This document shows, one piece after another, positions 26,350 through 35,720 of a stretch of DNA of 64,000 nt (within the stretch, counting starts at the first letter, position 1; every line of letters starts with the position of its first letter). This stretch comes from Chloroflexi bacterium AL-N1 (GTDB lineage Bacteria > Chloroflexota > Chloroflexia > Chloroflexales > Roseiflexaceae). A program made the position numbers and the translations under genes. Below the pieces are notes generated by a model. The model saw only the letters and a program-made list of their open reading frames with translations, was not told the DNA's origin and searched no databases. The DNA is taken from positions 1-64,000 of the forward strand of contig WYDT01000017.1 in the NCBI GenBank assembly GCA_013122435.1, given 5' to 3'.

Positions 26350-26384
26350 TGTGGGGATTAGTAGCAAATATTAAGTTATCGACC

Positions 26385-27247
26385 ATGAATGATTTCGATA
26401 TCAAAACTCAATTTCTGGCGGTTTTAATCTATGCAGATGGCGAGGGTTGGATTTGTGAAGAACCACATGTCTCTGCCACATCACACCCTGAAATTGCTTA
26501 CCAGCTTGCGGCTGGAAACGAACAACGCTATGATCGGACCTTTATTGGTGTGTCATGTCTTGAGGAAACCAGCGAAGAGATCGAACCGATTGCTCGATTA
26601 CACCAAGGTGATGCACACCAACTCGTCCAATCAAAGACAGATTTGCTTGCTTTCAACGATCCCAGGTGGCAAGGTACATCATATGACGAAAACGAATTCC
26701 GTGAAGCGCTCACTGAACCGGATTTCCTGATGGATATTGCTGTCCTTGATGATATCCCGTGGCAAACGCTGAAACATGCGTATGGGTCTGCATACGATGT
26801 TCCGCAGGATCTTCGTCGGTTAACCTCGACAAGCGATGTGTATCGAGAAAATGCACTGTGGCATCTCTTTGGTTCCATCTGCCACAGGGTACTCTTTATT
26901 CTGCAACTGTAGCAGCGATACCCTTCATTTTGCAGATACTTGCAAACACATCACTACCTGATCGTGCTCAGGTAGCTCGACTGCTCGAAGCACTGGCGGA
27001 AAGTGCGGCATCTGATCCCACACAGATCGAAGCAAGATGGCAATGGCTTGGGGAAAACTTTGATGAGATTTTTGCACGTTCTGTGGCGGAGATGGCTGCG
27101 GAAGAGATTGCCGCGTCTCAGGGTGTTCTCACGTGCTTGATGGACAACCTCCCTCGTATCCATCAACTGGCGAAAGATAGTGATGTTGATGTTGCGCGGC
27201 ACGCACAGGAGGTACTTGATCGAATGGCGCATATCAATGCCGGATAA
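26385..27247 (+). pseudogene. HEAT-repeat protein of immunity type, frameshifted
   Basis: The first frame (ATG 26385) ends with DIPWQTLKHAYGSAYDVPQDLRRL and ENALWHLFGSICH. The next frame continues QGTLYSATVAAIPFILQILANT, the characteristic H-Q-G-T-x-Y-x-A-T element of HEAT proteins found near polymorphic toxins. It ends with DVDVARHAQEVLDRM. The break is near 26885-26890. The intact protein would have about 287 residues. No toxin gene is adjacent. Confidence 0.75.
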
Positions 27248-27296
27248 CAAACGTACTTGAGTGTTTGTACAAACAATTCGCCACGTGTACACTTGA

Positions 27297-27325
27297 TTGA
27301 CGATAGCATATGGCTAGGGTATAGT
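27297..27325 (+). promoter_or_regulatory. Promoter TTGACG-17-TATAGT
   Basis: TTGACG 27297-27302 and TATAGT 27320-27325, spaced 17 bases, upstream of the tautomerase-like gene. The same pair recurs at 29468 and 31900, suggesting the vegetative sigma consensus of this genome. Confidence 0.6.
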
Positions 27326-27393
27326 TAGGCACATCAAAGACCATGAGTAAAAAATCAGGTACATATGACCACTTTGAGACAGAGGAAATCTGT

Positions 27394-27768
27394 ATGCCAA
27401 TCGTGACCATAAAGCTCGTAACCCACGATGAGTCAGAGTATCCTGACAAGCAGCAGGTTCAATCACTGGCCGACGAATTGGGGGATCTGTTTGGCTCTGG
27501 GAAGGGTGGTACCTGGATAAAGGTCGAATTCATACCGATGGATATGTATGCGGAAAATCGGGCCGAGATTGCGCCAAACGTGCAATCCACCTTTGTAGAG
27601 GTCCTCAAATCCGATCTGCCCAGCATGGACGAACGTAAGGCAGAGGCGCTTCGGATAGCGCAGGTGGTCGCAGCAGGTTTGCGTCGTCCATCGGAAAACG
27701 TGCATGTCCTTTACCTCCCTCCCGCGAAGGGCCGGATTGCCTTCGGTGGCAAGCTGTTGGATACCTGA
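27394..27768 (+). CDS. Tautomerase superfamily protein
   Basis: Started at ATG 27394, the 124-residue protein begins Met-Pro-Ile-Val, so removal of Met would expose the catalytic N-terminal Pro of the 4-oxalocrotonate tautomerase/MIF superfamily. The order beta (PIVTIKLV), helix (QVQSLADELGDLF), beta (TWIKVEFIPMDMY), helix (KAEALRIAQVVAAGL), beta (ENVHVLYLPPAKGRIAFGG) fits a fused two-unit tautomerase. An upstream ATG at 27343 would bury the Pro. The next gene starts five bases after its stop. Confidence 0.75.
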   Translation: MPIVTIKLVTHDESEYPDKQQVQSLADELGDLFGSGKGGTWIKVEFIPMDMYAENRAEIAPNVQSTFVEVLKSDLPSMDERKAEALRIAQVVAAGLRRPSENVHVLYLPPAKGRIAFGGKLLDT

Positions 27769-27773
27769 ATACT

Positions 27774-28361
27774 ATGACAGAACTAAACGAGTGTGAAACA
27801 CCGACTTTGATTGTGGTTACCGGGCGTCCTGGCTCAGGCAAAACGACTCTTGCTCATACTTTAGCTCGTGAAATCAGATGCCCCGTGATATCTCGTGATG
27901 AAATCAAAGAAGGCTTTGTGAACACGATTAAAAACACGGAGATACAGAAGAGCGCTGCACAGACGTATGTCTTTAACGTCTTCTTCGATACACTTGCATT
28001 CCTATTGAGTAAGCGCATCACGCTCGTGGCTGAGGCGGCCTTCCAGCATAAATTGTGGGTACCACAGCTTGAGCCATTGCAAAGGATTGCTCAAATACGA
28101 TTGATACTCTGCTCCATCGATCCTGCCCTGGCCAGATCGCGCTTTATTCAACGTAGCGTAGCAGATCCGCAGAGGGCTTATTTTCATGGAGATAGCCCAA
28201 TGCAAACAATCGAGGAGGTACCAGAACAACTCATTGCCACCTACCAACCACCAATGATGGATGTTCCCACATTGACCATTGACACAGCTAACGGATACGC
28301 TCCAAGTATTAAAGAGATAGAGATATTCATTTATAATCCAGAAAGCAAACAGGATACCTGA
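27774..28361 (+). CDS. P-loop kinase-like ATPase (AAA_33 / zeta-toxin-like)
   Basis: The 195-residue protein starts with a Walker A loop, VVTGRPGSGKTTLA near residue 17, then PVISRDEIKEGF near 38, a phosphate-acceptor recognition segment, and ARSRFIQRSVADPQRAYFHGD near 122, a lid with several Arg. This layout is shared by small-molecule kinases such as chloramphenicol phosphotransferase and zeta toxins. The phosphorylated substrate is unknown. It probably forms an operon with the tautomerase five bases upstream. Confidence 0.8.
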   Translation: MTELNECETPTLIVVTGRPGSGKTTLAHTLAREIRCPVISRDEIKEGFVNTIKNTEIQKSAAQTYVFNVFFDTLAFLLSKRITLVAEAAFQHKLWVPQLEPLQRIAQIRLILCSIDPALARSRFIQRSVADPQRAYFHGDSPMQTIEEVPEQLIATYQPPMMDVPTLTIDTANGYAPSIKEIEIFIYNPESKQDT

Positions 28362-28386
28362 TAGAGACTTTTCCTGATTACAACAC

Positions 28387-29430
28387 ATGATTCAGACAAT
28401 AAGTGCCAAAATGTGGTTTTGTGTAGCCTGTTTCTTGCTACTGACCACTGGTTGTATGAGCACTAACCAGAGCGATAGTGTAGAACCTAATCCAACGATA
28501 GCACCCACAGCAGTCATCGCATCGAACGATCAACCGGAGATAACGCCATCACTGACAGCATCCCCTGACGAACCTCATCCCACAATGTCACCAGCAGCAA
28601 CCATAGCCAACAGCGAATTGCACGATCAGATTGAGCAAATCGTTACCACTGCTCAAGGGCGTGTTGGAGTCGCCGCGACTGTATTGGAAACGGGAGATTC
28701 TGTTACCCTCGACAGTGATGAACGATTTCCCATGCAAAGCGTGTACAAATTCCCCATTGGAATGGCTGTCCTTGCTCAGGTCGATCAAGGAATATTAGCG
28801 TTGGATCAGCAGGTGCGTGTGGAACCAAACGATTTTATCTCAGACCTGCAGCACAGCCCGATTCGTGATGAGTACCCACAAGGGGTTGAACTGAGCGTGG
28901 CGGAATTACTGAGATATGCAGTCTCTGAAAGTGATGGTACAGCATCTGATGTGCTCTTGCGGTTAGTTGGTGGGCCAGAGGTTGTGACAGCGTATTTGCG
29001 AGACCTCGGCGTCAACGACATTGTAGTTGCCAATACAGAGAAAGAACTTGGCCAGGACCACGCCATACAATACCAGAACTATGCAACGCCTGATGCTGCG
29101 GTTATGTTGTTACGTGCATTACATGAGGGGAAAGGACTTTCAGAGACCAGTCAGGCGTTACTACTGCAATTCATGACAGAGACACCGACGGGTCTCAATC
29201 GTATCAAAGGAATGCTCCCTGATGGGACCGTTGTCGCGCACAAGACTGGTTCATCACGTACGGTCAATGGGGTGGCAGCAGCCACTAATGATGTTGGACT
29301 TGTAGCGCTACCAAATGGGCAACATCTGGCGATAGCTGTCTTTGTGTCTGACTCAAAGGCCGACTATGCGACCCGCGAAAAAGTGATAGCACAGATTGCG
29401 CGAGCGACCTGGGATGCCTGGGGCGAATAG
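28387..29430 (+). CDS. Class A beta-lactamase, lipoprotein (subclass A2-like)
   Basis: The 347-residue protein has a lipobox (LTTGC, Cys19) and a Pro/Thr-rich linker, then a serine beta-lactamase domain. SVYK near residue 118 is the SxxK nucleophile motif, SESDGTASDVLLR near 179 has SDG in place of SDN as in CfxA/PER-type enzymes, EKELGQDH near 218 supplies the general-base Glu, and HKTGSS near 282 is the KTG triad. It should hydrolyse beta-lactams outside the membrane. It lies 25 bases downstream of the kinase gene. Confidence 0.92.
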   Translation: MIQTISAKMWFCVACFLLLTTGCMSTNQSDSVEPNPTIAPTAVIASNDQPEITPSLTASPDEPHPTMSPAATIANSELHDQIEQIVTTAQGRVGVAATVLETGDSVTLDSDERFPMQSVYKFPIGMAVLAQVDQGILALDQQVRVEPNDFISDLQHSPIRDEYPQGVELSVAELLRYAVSESDGTASDVLLRLVGGPEVVTAYLRDLGVNDIVVANTEKELGQDHAIQYQNYATPDAAVMLLRALHEGKGLSETSQALLLQFMTETPTGLNRIKGMLPDGTVVAHKTGSSRTVNGVAAATNDVGLVALPNGQHLAIAVFVSDSKADYATREKVIAQIARATWDAWGE

Positions 29431-29467
29431 AGGCAGAACATGAGTATGACTAGTGAGGGAAGACTGT

Positions 29468-29496
29468 TTGACGGTAGGATCGGGTTGGGGTATAGT
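29468..29496 (+). promoter_or_regulatory. Promoter TTGACG-17-TATAGT
   Basis: TTGACG 29468-29473 and TATAGT 29491-29496 with a 17-base spacer, ahead of the Vat-like acetyltransferase. A second TATAGT lies near 29570 without an obvious -35. Confidence 0.6.
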
Positions 29497-29591
29497 GGGC
29501 ATCAATCAAGCAAAATAAGCGCAAAAACTATCTGTATACAACACAAGAGAACATTGTTTTAGCTCAGGTATAGTGGGTACTGGAGGAAGTT

Positions 29592-30233
29592 TTGCACGGC
29601 CCTGATCCAGAAAACAAGCATCCCATGGATGGTTTTCCACAGATATGTTTCATCAAGAACACCATACAGAATCCCAATATTATCGTTGGTGATTACACAT
29701 ATTACGACGATCCTGAAGACTCAGAAAATTTCGAATGCAATGTGCTTTATCACTTTCCGTTTATCGGTGATAAGCTCATCATCGGCAAATTTTGTGCTAT
29801 TGCGCGTGGTGTCACATTCATCATGAACGGTGCAAATCACAAAATGTCGGGTATCTCGACCTACCCCTTTCAGATATTCGGTAGTGGCTGGGAAAGCGCG
29901 ACGCCTGGGCCGGGCGATCTCCCCTACAAAGGCGATACGATTATTGGCAATGACGTTTGGATTGGCTACGACACTCTCATTATGCCAGGTGTTACGGTTG
30001 GCAATGGCGCCATTATTTCTTCACGCTCTGTTGTTGTTGCAGATGTCCCTGCCTACACTATTGTCGGTGGCAATCCGGCCAAGCCAATCAAACAACGGTT
30101 TTCCTCAGAGGCTATTGCAATGCTGGAATCGATTGCATGGTGGGACTGGTCGGTAGACAAGATTACCAGGCATTTGCACATCATTGTTTCAGCGGATGTT
30201 GATGCGTTACGCGAATGTACTGCTAATATCTAA
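29592..30233 (+). CDS. Vat/CatB-type xenobiotic acetyltransferase
   Basis: The 213-residue protein is a left-handed beta-helix acetyltransferase. It carries VGDYTYYDD near residue 33, IGKFCAIARGVTFIMNGANHKM near 65 with the catalytic His, STYPFQIFGSGWE near 90, GDTIIGNDVWIG near 117 and VGGNPAKPIKQRF near 157. These match streptogramin A and chloramphenicol (CatB) acetyltransferases, which act as trimers on acetyl-CoA and drug. Start TTG 29592 follows GGAGGAAG. The wing loop is more Vat-like than CatB-like. Drug specificity is inference. Confidence 0.9.
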   Translation: MHGPDPENKHPMDGFPQICFIKNTIQNPNIIVGDYTYYDDPEDSENFECNVLYHFPFIGDKLIIGKFCAIARGVTFIMNGANHKMSGISTYPFQIFGSGWESATPGPGDLPYKGDTIIGNDVWIGYDTLIMPGVTVGNGAIISSRSVVVADVPAYTIVGGNPAKPIKQRFSSEAIAMLESIAWWDWSVDKITRHLHIIVSADVDALRECTANI

Positions 30234-30265
30234 CAACCCCAATACTTTTTGAAAGCAGCACGCAC

Positions 30266-30751
30266 ATGTCCACTCTTCAGATACGTCAGGCGCGACCCGA
30301 AGATGCGGAACAGGCGATTGCTGTGCTGCGTGCATCGATCACCCAGCTCTGTGAAGCCGACCATCAAAATGATGCATTTACGTTGAGCCGTTGGTTGCGA
30401 AACAAACAAACGGCGACCTTTGTCACCTGGCTCAACAACCCATCAAACTACATCATCGTCGCCACTGATGGTGAAACTATCTGTGGGGTGGGCCTGATCA
30501 CCAGCACAGGCGATCTCGATCTATGCTACGTTGCTCCGGGCCAACAAGGGTTGGGTGTTGGCTACGCATTGCTCACAGCGCTGGAAGCACAGGCATGGCA
30601 ATGGGGTCTGCCTCATATCAAGTTGATTAGTACCGCCAAAGCCAGAACATTCTACGAAAAGCATGGCTATCGGCAGGATGGGAGCGCGGTCCGAGGACAT
30701 GGGCTGTTGATTGACTACTATTACATCAAATACGTTTCACAGAACGATTGA
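30266..30751 (+). CDS. GNAT family acetyltransferase
   Basis: The 161-residue N-acetyltransferase has LQIRQARPEDAEQAIAVLR at the start, IVATDGETICGVGLI near residue 75 and the acetyl-CoA pyrophosphate loop in LCYVAPGQQGLGVGYALL near 93 (Q-x-x-G-x-G). It closes with KARTFYEKHGYR near 130. Length is normal. Unlike the two GNAT copies at 16.5-17.5 kb it is intact. The next gene begins in the same direction. Confidence 0.9.
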   Translation: MSTLQIRQARPEDAEQAIAVLRASITQLCEADHQNDAFTLSRWLRNKQTATFVTWLNNPSNYIIVATDGETICGVGLITSTGDLDLCYVAPGQQGLGVGYALLTALEAQAWQWGLPHIKLISTAKARTFYEKHGYRQDGSAVRGHGLLIDYYYIKYVSQND

Positions 30752-30886
30752 CCCAAAGTGCTTCTCAATATTGTTATGTCAGTGCTTCATACGAATCTTC
30801 GAAATTGCAACTTTTGCCCCTGTTCGCTGTACTGTATAGCAGAGGCTATTCATCGCTATCTCTACAATCAGACAGGAAGAAAGCAA

Positions 30887-31873
30887 ATGCACATTTTGAA
30901 GCGGTTGTTGTTGGTCTTTGCTACAGCGTGTATCCTGATGTTTTTCTCTGAGTTCTTCTTTGTAAATGAAGACCCGGCCTTTCACCTTGTTGAAGGACTC
31001 CAAACCGAACCGTTACTGGCGACATTTGGTCTTTTGGAATTTGCCCTGTGGTACAGCATTCCGGCATATATCTTCTTGATTGCAGTAGGGTATTTTAGCG
31101 TTAACACGATTTGGGGGCTTATTCTGGCCGGTTCGTTCTATGGTTTTACTTTAGAAGGTGTCCTCGTCTGGCAAATGTACGAAGCGCTGCCTTTCTCTAT
31201 CTCATGGACTCCAATCGGTTGGCATGTGCTGGTGGATGTGTTGCTAGGGTGGTATCTTGTCTCATCTATTCTCAGCAGAAATGCCTACTGGCAAACAGCG
31301 GCCCTTGCTATAGGTCTGGGATTGTTCTGGGGCTTCTGGGCCACATGGTACTGGGTAGAACGACAAGCAATGATACCAACCGAGTTTGCTTTGCTGGCCT
31401 TCACCGTTGGCAGCTTGTGGATCGTTGCTCAGCTAGTGCTCAATAGACTGTTACCAATTCGCTTTACCACAACGAAGTTTGAGATGTGGGGTGTGGGTCT
31501 ACTCACTCTCTTCATCTTTCTCGTTCAGATTGCGTTTGTGCTACCAATTGGTTTGTTGGTGTTACCACCTCTCGTTGCTATCACATTTCTGGGTTTACAT
31601 TGTAGTAAACGGAACGAACAGGACCAATCTGTCTTGTCTGGTTTGCAGGGTGGTGCGACGATTCCTAATCAACTGTTATTGATCCTAACACCCCTGATTG
31701 CCGCTGCGACATACAGCGTGTACTATCATCTGAATCCTCCCAGTATCATCACCGAGCTGTTGCCCTTCTTTTTAATGATGGCCGGTTTTGTTGTTTACGG
31801 TATGGCTTTGTGGAAAACGATTGTCCACAGGCGGTCGAAACTTTCTGTTGAGCAACGCGTATTACTAAAGTAG
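30887..31873 (+). CDS. Multi-spanning membrane protein, unknown function
   Basis: The 328-residue protein has about nine hydrophobic segments, starting with LLLVFATACILMFFSEFFF. Two more lie near residues 45-95, with further paired helices to the C-terminus, which ends in a short basic tail. A GGWH-like motif (WTPIGWHVLVDVLLGWYLV) near 110 may mark a family I cannot name. ATG 30887 is preceded by GGAAG and is preferred over the long upstream frame beginning at 30758. It would lie in the cytoplasmic membrane. Confidence 0.7.
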   Translation: MHILKRLLLVFATACILMFFSEFFFVNEDPAFHLVEGLQTEPLLATFGLLEFALWYSIPAYIFLIAVGYFSVNTIWGLILAGSFYGFTLEGVLVWQMYEALPFSISWTPIGWHVLVDVLLGWYLVSSILSRNAYWQTAALAIGLGLFWGFWATWYWVERQAMIPTEFALLAFTVGSLWIVAQLVLNRLLPIRFTTTKFEMWGVGLLTLFIFLVQIAFVLPIGLLVLPPLVAITFLGLHCSKRNEQDQSVLSGLQGGATIPNQLLLILTPLIAAATYSVYYHLNPPSIITELLPFFLMMAGFVVYGMALWKTIVHRRSKLSVEQRVLLK

Positions 31874-31899
31874 CATTATTGTTATTGAGATTGCCCTTG

Positions 31900-31928
31900 T
31901 TGACGATGGAAAGTGCGTGGGGTATAGT
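31900..31928 (+). promoter_or_regulatory. Promoter TTGACG-17-TATAGT
   Basis: TTGACG 31900-31905 and TATAGT 31923-31928 with 17 bases between. It stands before a gene that is now broken, so the promoter has outlived the gene's function. Confidence 0.6.
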
Positions 31929-31978
31929 GGCAAGTATACTACCACGTACATACACCAATACAGTCATTGTAACTTTGA

Positions 31979-33335
31979 CGTTACGCTAAAGATCTGAGCG
32001 AAATCGACGAGGTGCTCAAGGCTGCTGTCGATCTCGCTCAACGCTACCTTGCGTATCAACGAGCGCCCCGCTGGCCTCCCGCCTACTACCCACCCACTGC
32101 TCGATCTACCCGAGCAAGGCGAGGGTGGGTGTGCCGCAATCGAGGCTTTCGCTGCACGCTACTACGACGAACTCACGGCCAGTGCTGGTCCGCGCTCCTT
32201 TGGTTATGTCGTTGGTGGAACCACTCCCGCTGCCGTTGCTGGCGATTGGCTCACTGCCGCCTTCGATCAGGACAATGGCGAAGGCATGACTGCTCATCTT
32301 GAGACAGAAGCCATGCATATGCTGCGACAACTCTTTCGCCTTCCCGATGACCACACAGGCGTCTTTGTAAGTGGGGACACAATGGCCAATGTGGTTGGGC
32401 TTGCCACCGGGCGTGAGTGGTTGGGTCAGCAGAGTGGGGTGCATGTGGCTCAGGATGGTGTGGCTGCGCTAGGGCCAGTACGCATCCTGAGCGGTCGACC
32501 ACACTCAAGTATCTACAAGGCGGCTACGATGCTTGGCCTGGGACGGAGTGCGGTTGTTGAAGTCCCGTACCTCCCCCAGACCGAAGCTATTGATCCTGAT
32601 GTGCTTGAGCGGCTTCTTCAGGAACACACTGACAAACCATGCATTGTGGTTGGAAATGCAGGCACAGTCAACGCAACATCATTTGATGATTTAGAGACAC
32701 TTGTGCGGCTCCGCGAAAAGCATAACTTCTGGCTGCATGTCGATAGTGCCTTTGGACTCTTCGCTGCCTGTTCACCCATATATAGCGCACTTGTCGAGGG
32801 TCTTGGAGCCGCTGACTCTATCGCCGTTGATGCCCACAAATGGCTGAATGTCCCCTACGACTGTGGAGTTGTGTTCATACGTCATCCCGATCTCCAGCGT
32901 GATGTATTTGTAAACGCGAATGCTCCCTACCTCCGCAATGCTTCTGATGTTATCGACTATATGAACCGGACACCAGAGGCATCATGACGGCTGCGTGCGC
33001 TGCCAGTGTGGACCACGCTTATGGCCTATGGGCGTTACTAGGAGATCGTCGAGCGGGATTGTGCAGCGGCACAGTCTCTGGCAGCGTGCATCGAAGCGTC
33101 GGAAGTGTTTCGACTGCTCACGCCCTGCACCTTCAACGTAGTTTGTTTTACCCTACGCGATGATCCAGAACGCGCAAACGCAGTGCTCGACAAACTCACC
33201 GCTGACGGCACGGCGTTCCTGACATCCACGACCTATGATGGTGGCCCTGACATACGGGCGGCCTTATGCAACTGGCGCACGACTGAGACCGATGTCGCGC
33301 AGACATGGGAGGCCCTCATTCGTTGTGCTACATAA
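31979..33335 (+). pseudogene. PLP-dependent group II decarboxylase, start lost, frameshift and two stops
   Basis: The N-terminal piece (DLSEIDEVLKAAVDLAQRYLA) has no start codon and lies one frame off from the rest, which begins near 32049 (INERPAGLPP). The core has SFGYVVGGTTPAAVAGDWL, GVFVSGDTMANVVGLATGRE, HVDSAFGLFA and VDAHKWLN, the last with the PLP-binding Lys. TGA at 32985-32987 and TAG at 33039-33041 interrupt a frame that otherwise continues to 33335. Both stops fit C-to-T change from CGA and CAG. The intact enzyme would decarboxylate an aromatic or acidic amino acid. Confidence 0.85.
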
Positions 33336-33364
33336 CAAGCTAAAGTAGACAGAAAGAAGCAGAG

Positions 33365-34246
33365 ATGAGCAATGTCATTGCGATTGAAGTTGATAACAGA
33401 AGGCTGCTTCTGGCAGTGGATTATTTGTATCGAGCGCACATGAAAGTGTTTGAGACACACCATCTGCTGCCAGCTTCAAAAGTCTTGATCGATCAGCTTT
33501 CCATGTCGGTCAAGCAGGTGCCTGTCGAAGGGTATTACACCGAGAGCGAAGACCTACAGGCGTATTTTTTGAACATTCGTACCCTGCAACAACTTTCGCG
33601 TGCAGACACACAGCCGATTGCACATTTTGATTCCTATCAGCAGTTGTCGAAAGTCATGTTCTCCGCAATGTATGGCGCGAAACCCGGCAGCGAAAATGGC
33701 TTTTTTCCGCAAAGACTTGACGCGCTCTATGTTGCACTCGATACAACGGCACCGGGCGAATGGCAAGTCGAAACGCTGACGAACAAAGCGCACGAGTTTT
33801 CAGTTGCTCACAACGATATCTCTCTGATCGGTCTGGCGTCTTTAATCAAAGATGCTGTCGTGCTGGCGGCCTTACGAGAGTCGGTGGTGCTGTATGCTGC
33901 CATAGCAGTCGGTGCTGCGCTGGAGCCTCCTACATACGAATACGTGTGGAGTGTCACCGAGGATTTGGAGAACAAGGTCAATCAGTTTATCGATCTCTTC
34001 AACACACTCACCTCCAGTAACATACGCAACGCGAGTGCCGAGCACACCGCATATTTCTATGATGCTTATAAAGAGAATGACATCTTGGGAAGATATGTGT
34101 ATATCGGCTTCGATGACAGCAAAGAACCTATGGAGTATTATCACTGGGCCATCAACTATCCAGAGCAGGCTGACGATCTCACGGTTGACGCCTTCTGGGA
34201 TACCGAAATATGGACGACAGAAGAGTATTACGATAAAAAACTGTAA
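33365..34246 (+). CDS. Hypothetical protein
   Basis: The 293-residue soluble protein is unrecognised. It is helical in the middle (LASLIKDAVVLAALRESVVLYAAIAVGAALEP) and ends in an acidic, aromatic tail (PMEYYHWAINYPEQADD... WTTEEYYDKKL). AGAAAGAAGCAGAG precedes ATG 33365. It lies ten bases before another small gene, suggesting one transcript. The pairing of a larger protein with a small acidic one resembles immunity loci; this is only a guess. Confidence 0.6.
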   Translation: MSNVIAIEVDNRRLLLAVDYLYRAHMKVFETHHLLPASKVLIDQLSMSVKQVPVEGYYTESEDLQAYFLNIRTLQQLSRADTQPIAHFDSYQQLSKVMFSAMYGAKPGSENGFFPQRLDALYVALDTTAPGEWQVETLTNKAHEFSVAHNDISLIGLASLIKDAVVLAALRESVVLYAAIAVGAALEPPTYEYVWSVTEDLENKVNQFIDLFNTLTSSNIRNASAEHTAYFYDAYKENDILGRYVYIGFDDSKEPMEYYHWAINYPEQADDLTVDAFWDTEIWTTEEYYDKKL

Positions 34247-34256
34247 GAAGAATACC

Positions 34257-34592
34257 ATGCGCTACATTGCCAATGTCGATAACAATCCTGACGTCAAGCG
34301 TTTGATGATTTACTCAGGTCATTCTGGAGTCTATCTGTTCTTGTATTCGATTGAAGAAGATGGCTCTTGTGATCATGATCTCCTGCTTGAGTCGGTTGAT
34401 GATGCCATGGAGTATGCTGCTGAAGCATATGGGTGTTCCCGTGACGACTGGCAGGAAATCGAGGACCCGTTGAAACACTGCCAACACGATTAGATCGTAT
34501 CTACTCGTGTGCCGGGCCGCGAGACCGACAATCCACAATGGGGACAGTTGGAAGTACTTAGAAATGGTGAATGGGTCCGGGTAACACGTTAA
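34257..34592 (+). pseudogene. Small conserved-looking protein interrupted by TAG
   Basis: ATG 34257 encodes 78 residues (MRYIANVDNNPDVKRLMIYSG, VYLFLYSIEEDGSCDHDLL, EDPLKHCQHD) to TAG 34491-34493. The same frame runs on to TAA 34592: IVSTRVPGRETDNPQWG, LEVLRNGEWVRVTR. The join HD-W-IV with TAG from TGG gives a natural 111-residue protein. The truncated 78-residue form could still be made. It lies ten bases behind the preceding gene. Confidence 0.6.
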
Positions 34593-34901
34593 TACAACTG
34601 ACATACATCAATTGATTGGATGAGGATGATGCAAGGAATGTACTGCACGATATAAAACATCACTCAAATAACATGAAGGATTTTCTCAGGAAATTAGGGT
34701 TGCCTTGGGTAGATAAAACAATGAGTCGAACATATAAGAGAGGTCTCCACAAAATGTATTCAACATAGAGTGGTACAAGCCAATCATATATCAAAGCTGG
34801 GACTGATCAGATGTGGCGGAGAAGTTAGCAAGGGGCCATGTTCACTTGTAGTAAGCCACTAACTTAGTAACTTCTGTCGTTAAATTAAACAGGAGGTGAT
34901 T
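34593..34901. other. Intergenic region
   Basis: A 31-codon ATG frame (MKDFLRKLGLPWVDKTM...) at 34674-34769 lacks a ribosome-binding site. TTAGGGTTGCC at 34694-34704 resembles one end of the CCTTTAGGG repeat found further on. AGGAGG just before 34902 serves the next gene. Confidence 0.4.
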
Positions 34902-35603
34902 ATGAGTTATTTGATAGCCAAAATCGGACTTGCTCCCATTCTGCTTGCCCAGGGCCTGTTTGTCGCGACAACCATGGAACGCCTGCCAGAACCCCATGGC
35001 GAACGTCAGGGTATCGATGGTCAGGGTCCACGGTTACGCCTGTTGGTTCTGGGCGACTCGGCGGCGGCAGGTGTGGGTGTGCAGACTCAACAAGAGGCGT
35101 TGCTTGGCAATCTCATGACGCAGTTATCGCCTCACTTTGAACTGCATTGGAAACTTATTGCCAGAACAGGGGCGACCAGCAATGCCACGCTACGGCATCT
35201 GCAAAAAATACCCGCTGAACCCTTTGATGTCGTTGTGACGTCATTGGGAGTCAACGATGTGGTCACCAATAAAACCACACAGACCTTTCTACGTGAGCAA
35301 AAAGATATTATTACCTTACTCAAGACGAAATTTACTGCCTCACAGATTATTCTTTTTGGCATACCACCCATGGGAGAGTTTCCTGCACTCCCGCAGCCCT
35401 TTCGCTGGTATCTTGGCGATCAGAGTAAGCACCTTGATCAAGTGCTTGAGTGTCTGGCAGCTACGGAGCAATGTGACTACATCAAGCAGGATCTGGTGGA
35501 CGATCCGCAGCTGATGGCCACCGATGGTTTTCATCCGGGACACGGTATTTACACAATCTGGGCCAACGAAGTGGCGAAGTATATTCTCCGGCGTGAAGTG
35601 TAG
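34902..35603 (+). CDS. SGNH/GDSL-type esterase
   Basis: The 233-residue protein has the block order of SGNH hydrolases: LVLGDSAAAGVG near residue 46 (nucleophile Ser), a Gly in ARTGATSNATL near 89, LGVNDV with the oxyanion Asn near 113, and ATDGFHPG near 205 with catalytic Asp and His. A hydrophobic N-terminus (SYLIAKIGLAPILLAQGLFVATT) may be a signal peptide or anchor. AGGAGG before ATG 34902 selects this start. It probably hydrolyses acyl esters of lipids or sugars. Confidence 0.88.
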   Translation: MSYLIAKIGLAPILLAQGLFVATTMERLPEPHGERQGIDGQGPRLRLLVLGDSAAAGVGVQTQQEALLGNLMTQLSPHFELHWKLIARTGATSNATLRHLQKIPAEPFDVVVTSLGVNDVVTNKTTQTFLREQKDIITLLKTKFTASQIILFGIPPMGEFPALPQPFRWYLGDQSKHLDQVLECLAATEQCDYIKQDLVDDPQLMATDGFHPGHGIYTIWANEVAKYILRREV

Positions 35604-35720
35604 TGTGTTTTGTGTGCTTAGTGTATATTCTTGTAGAATTCACTCGAAATCATTAAGTCACTATTTGTCACATGTACCAAAATAACCACATCAAACGGTA
35701 CACTAAACAGGAGATCATCC

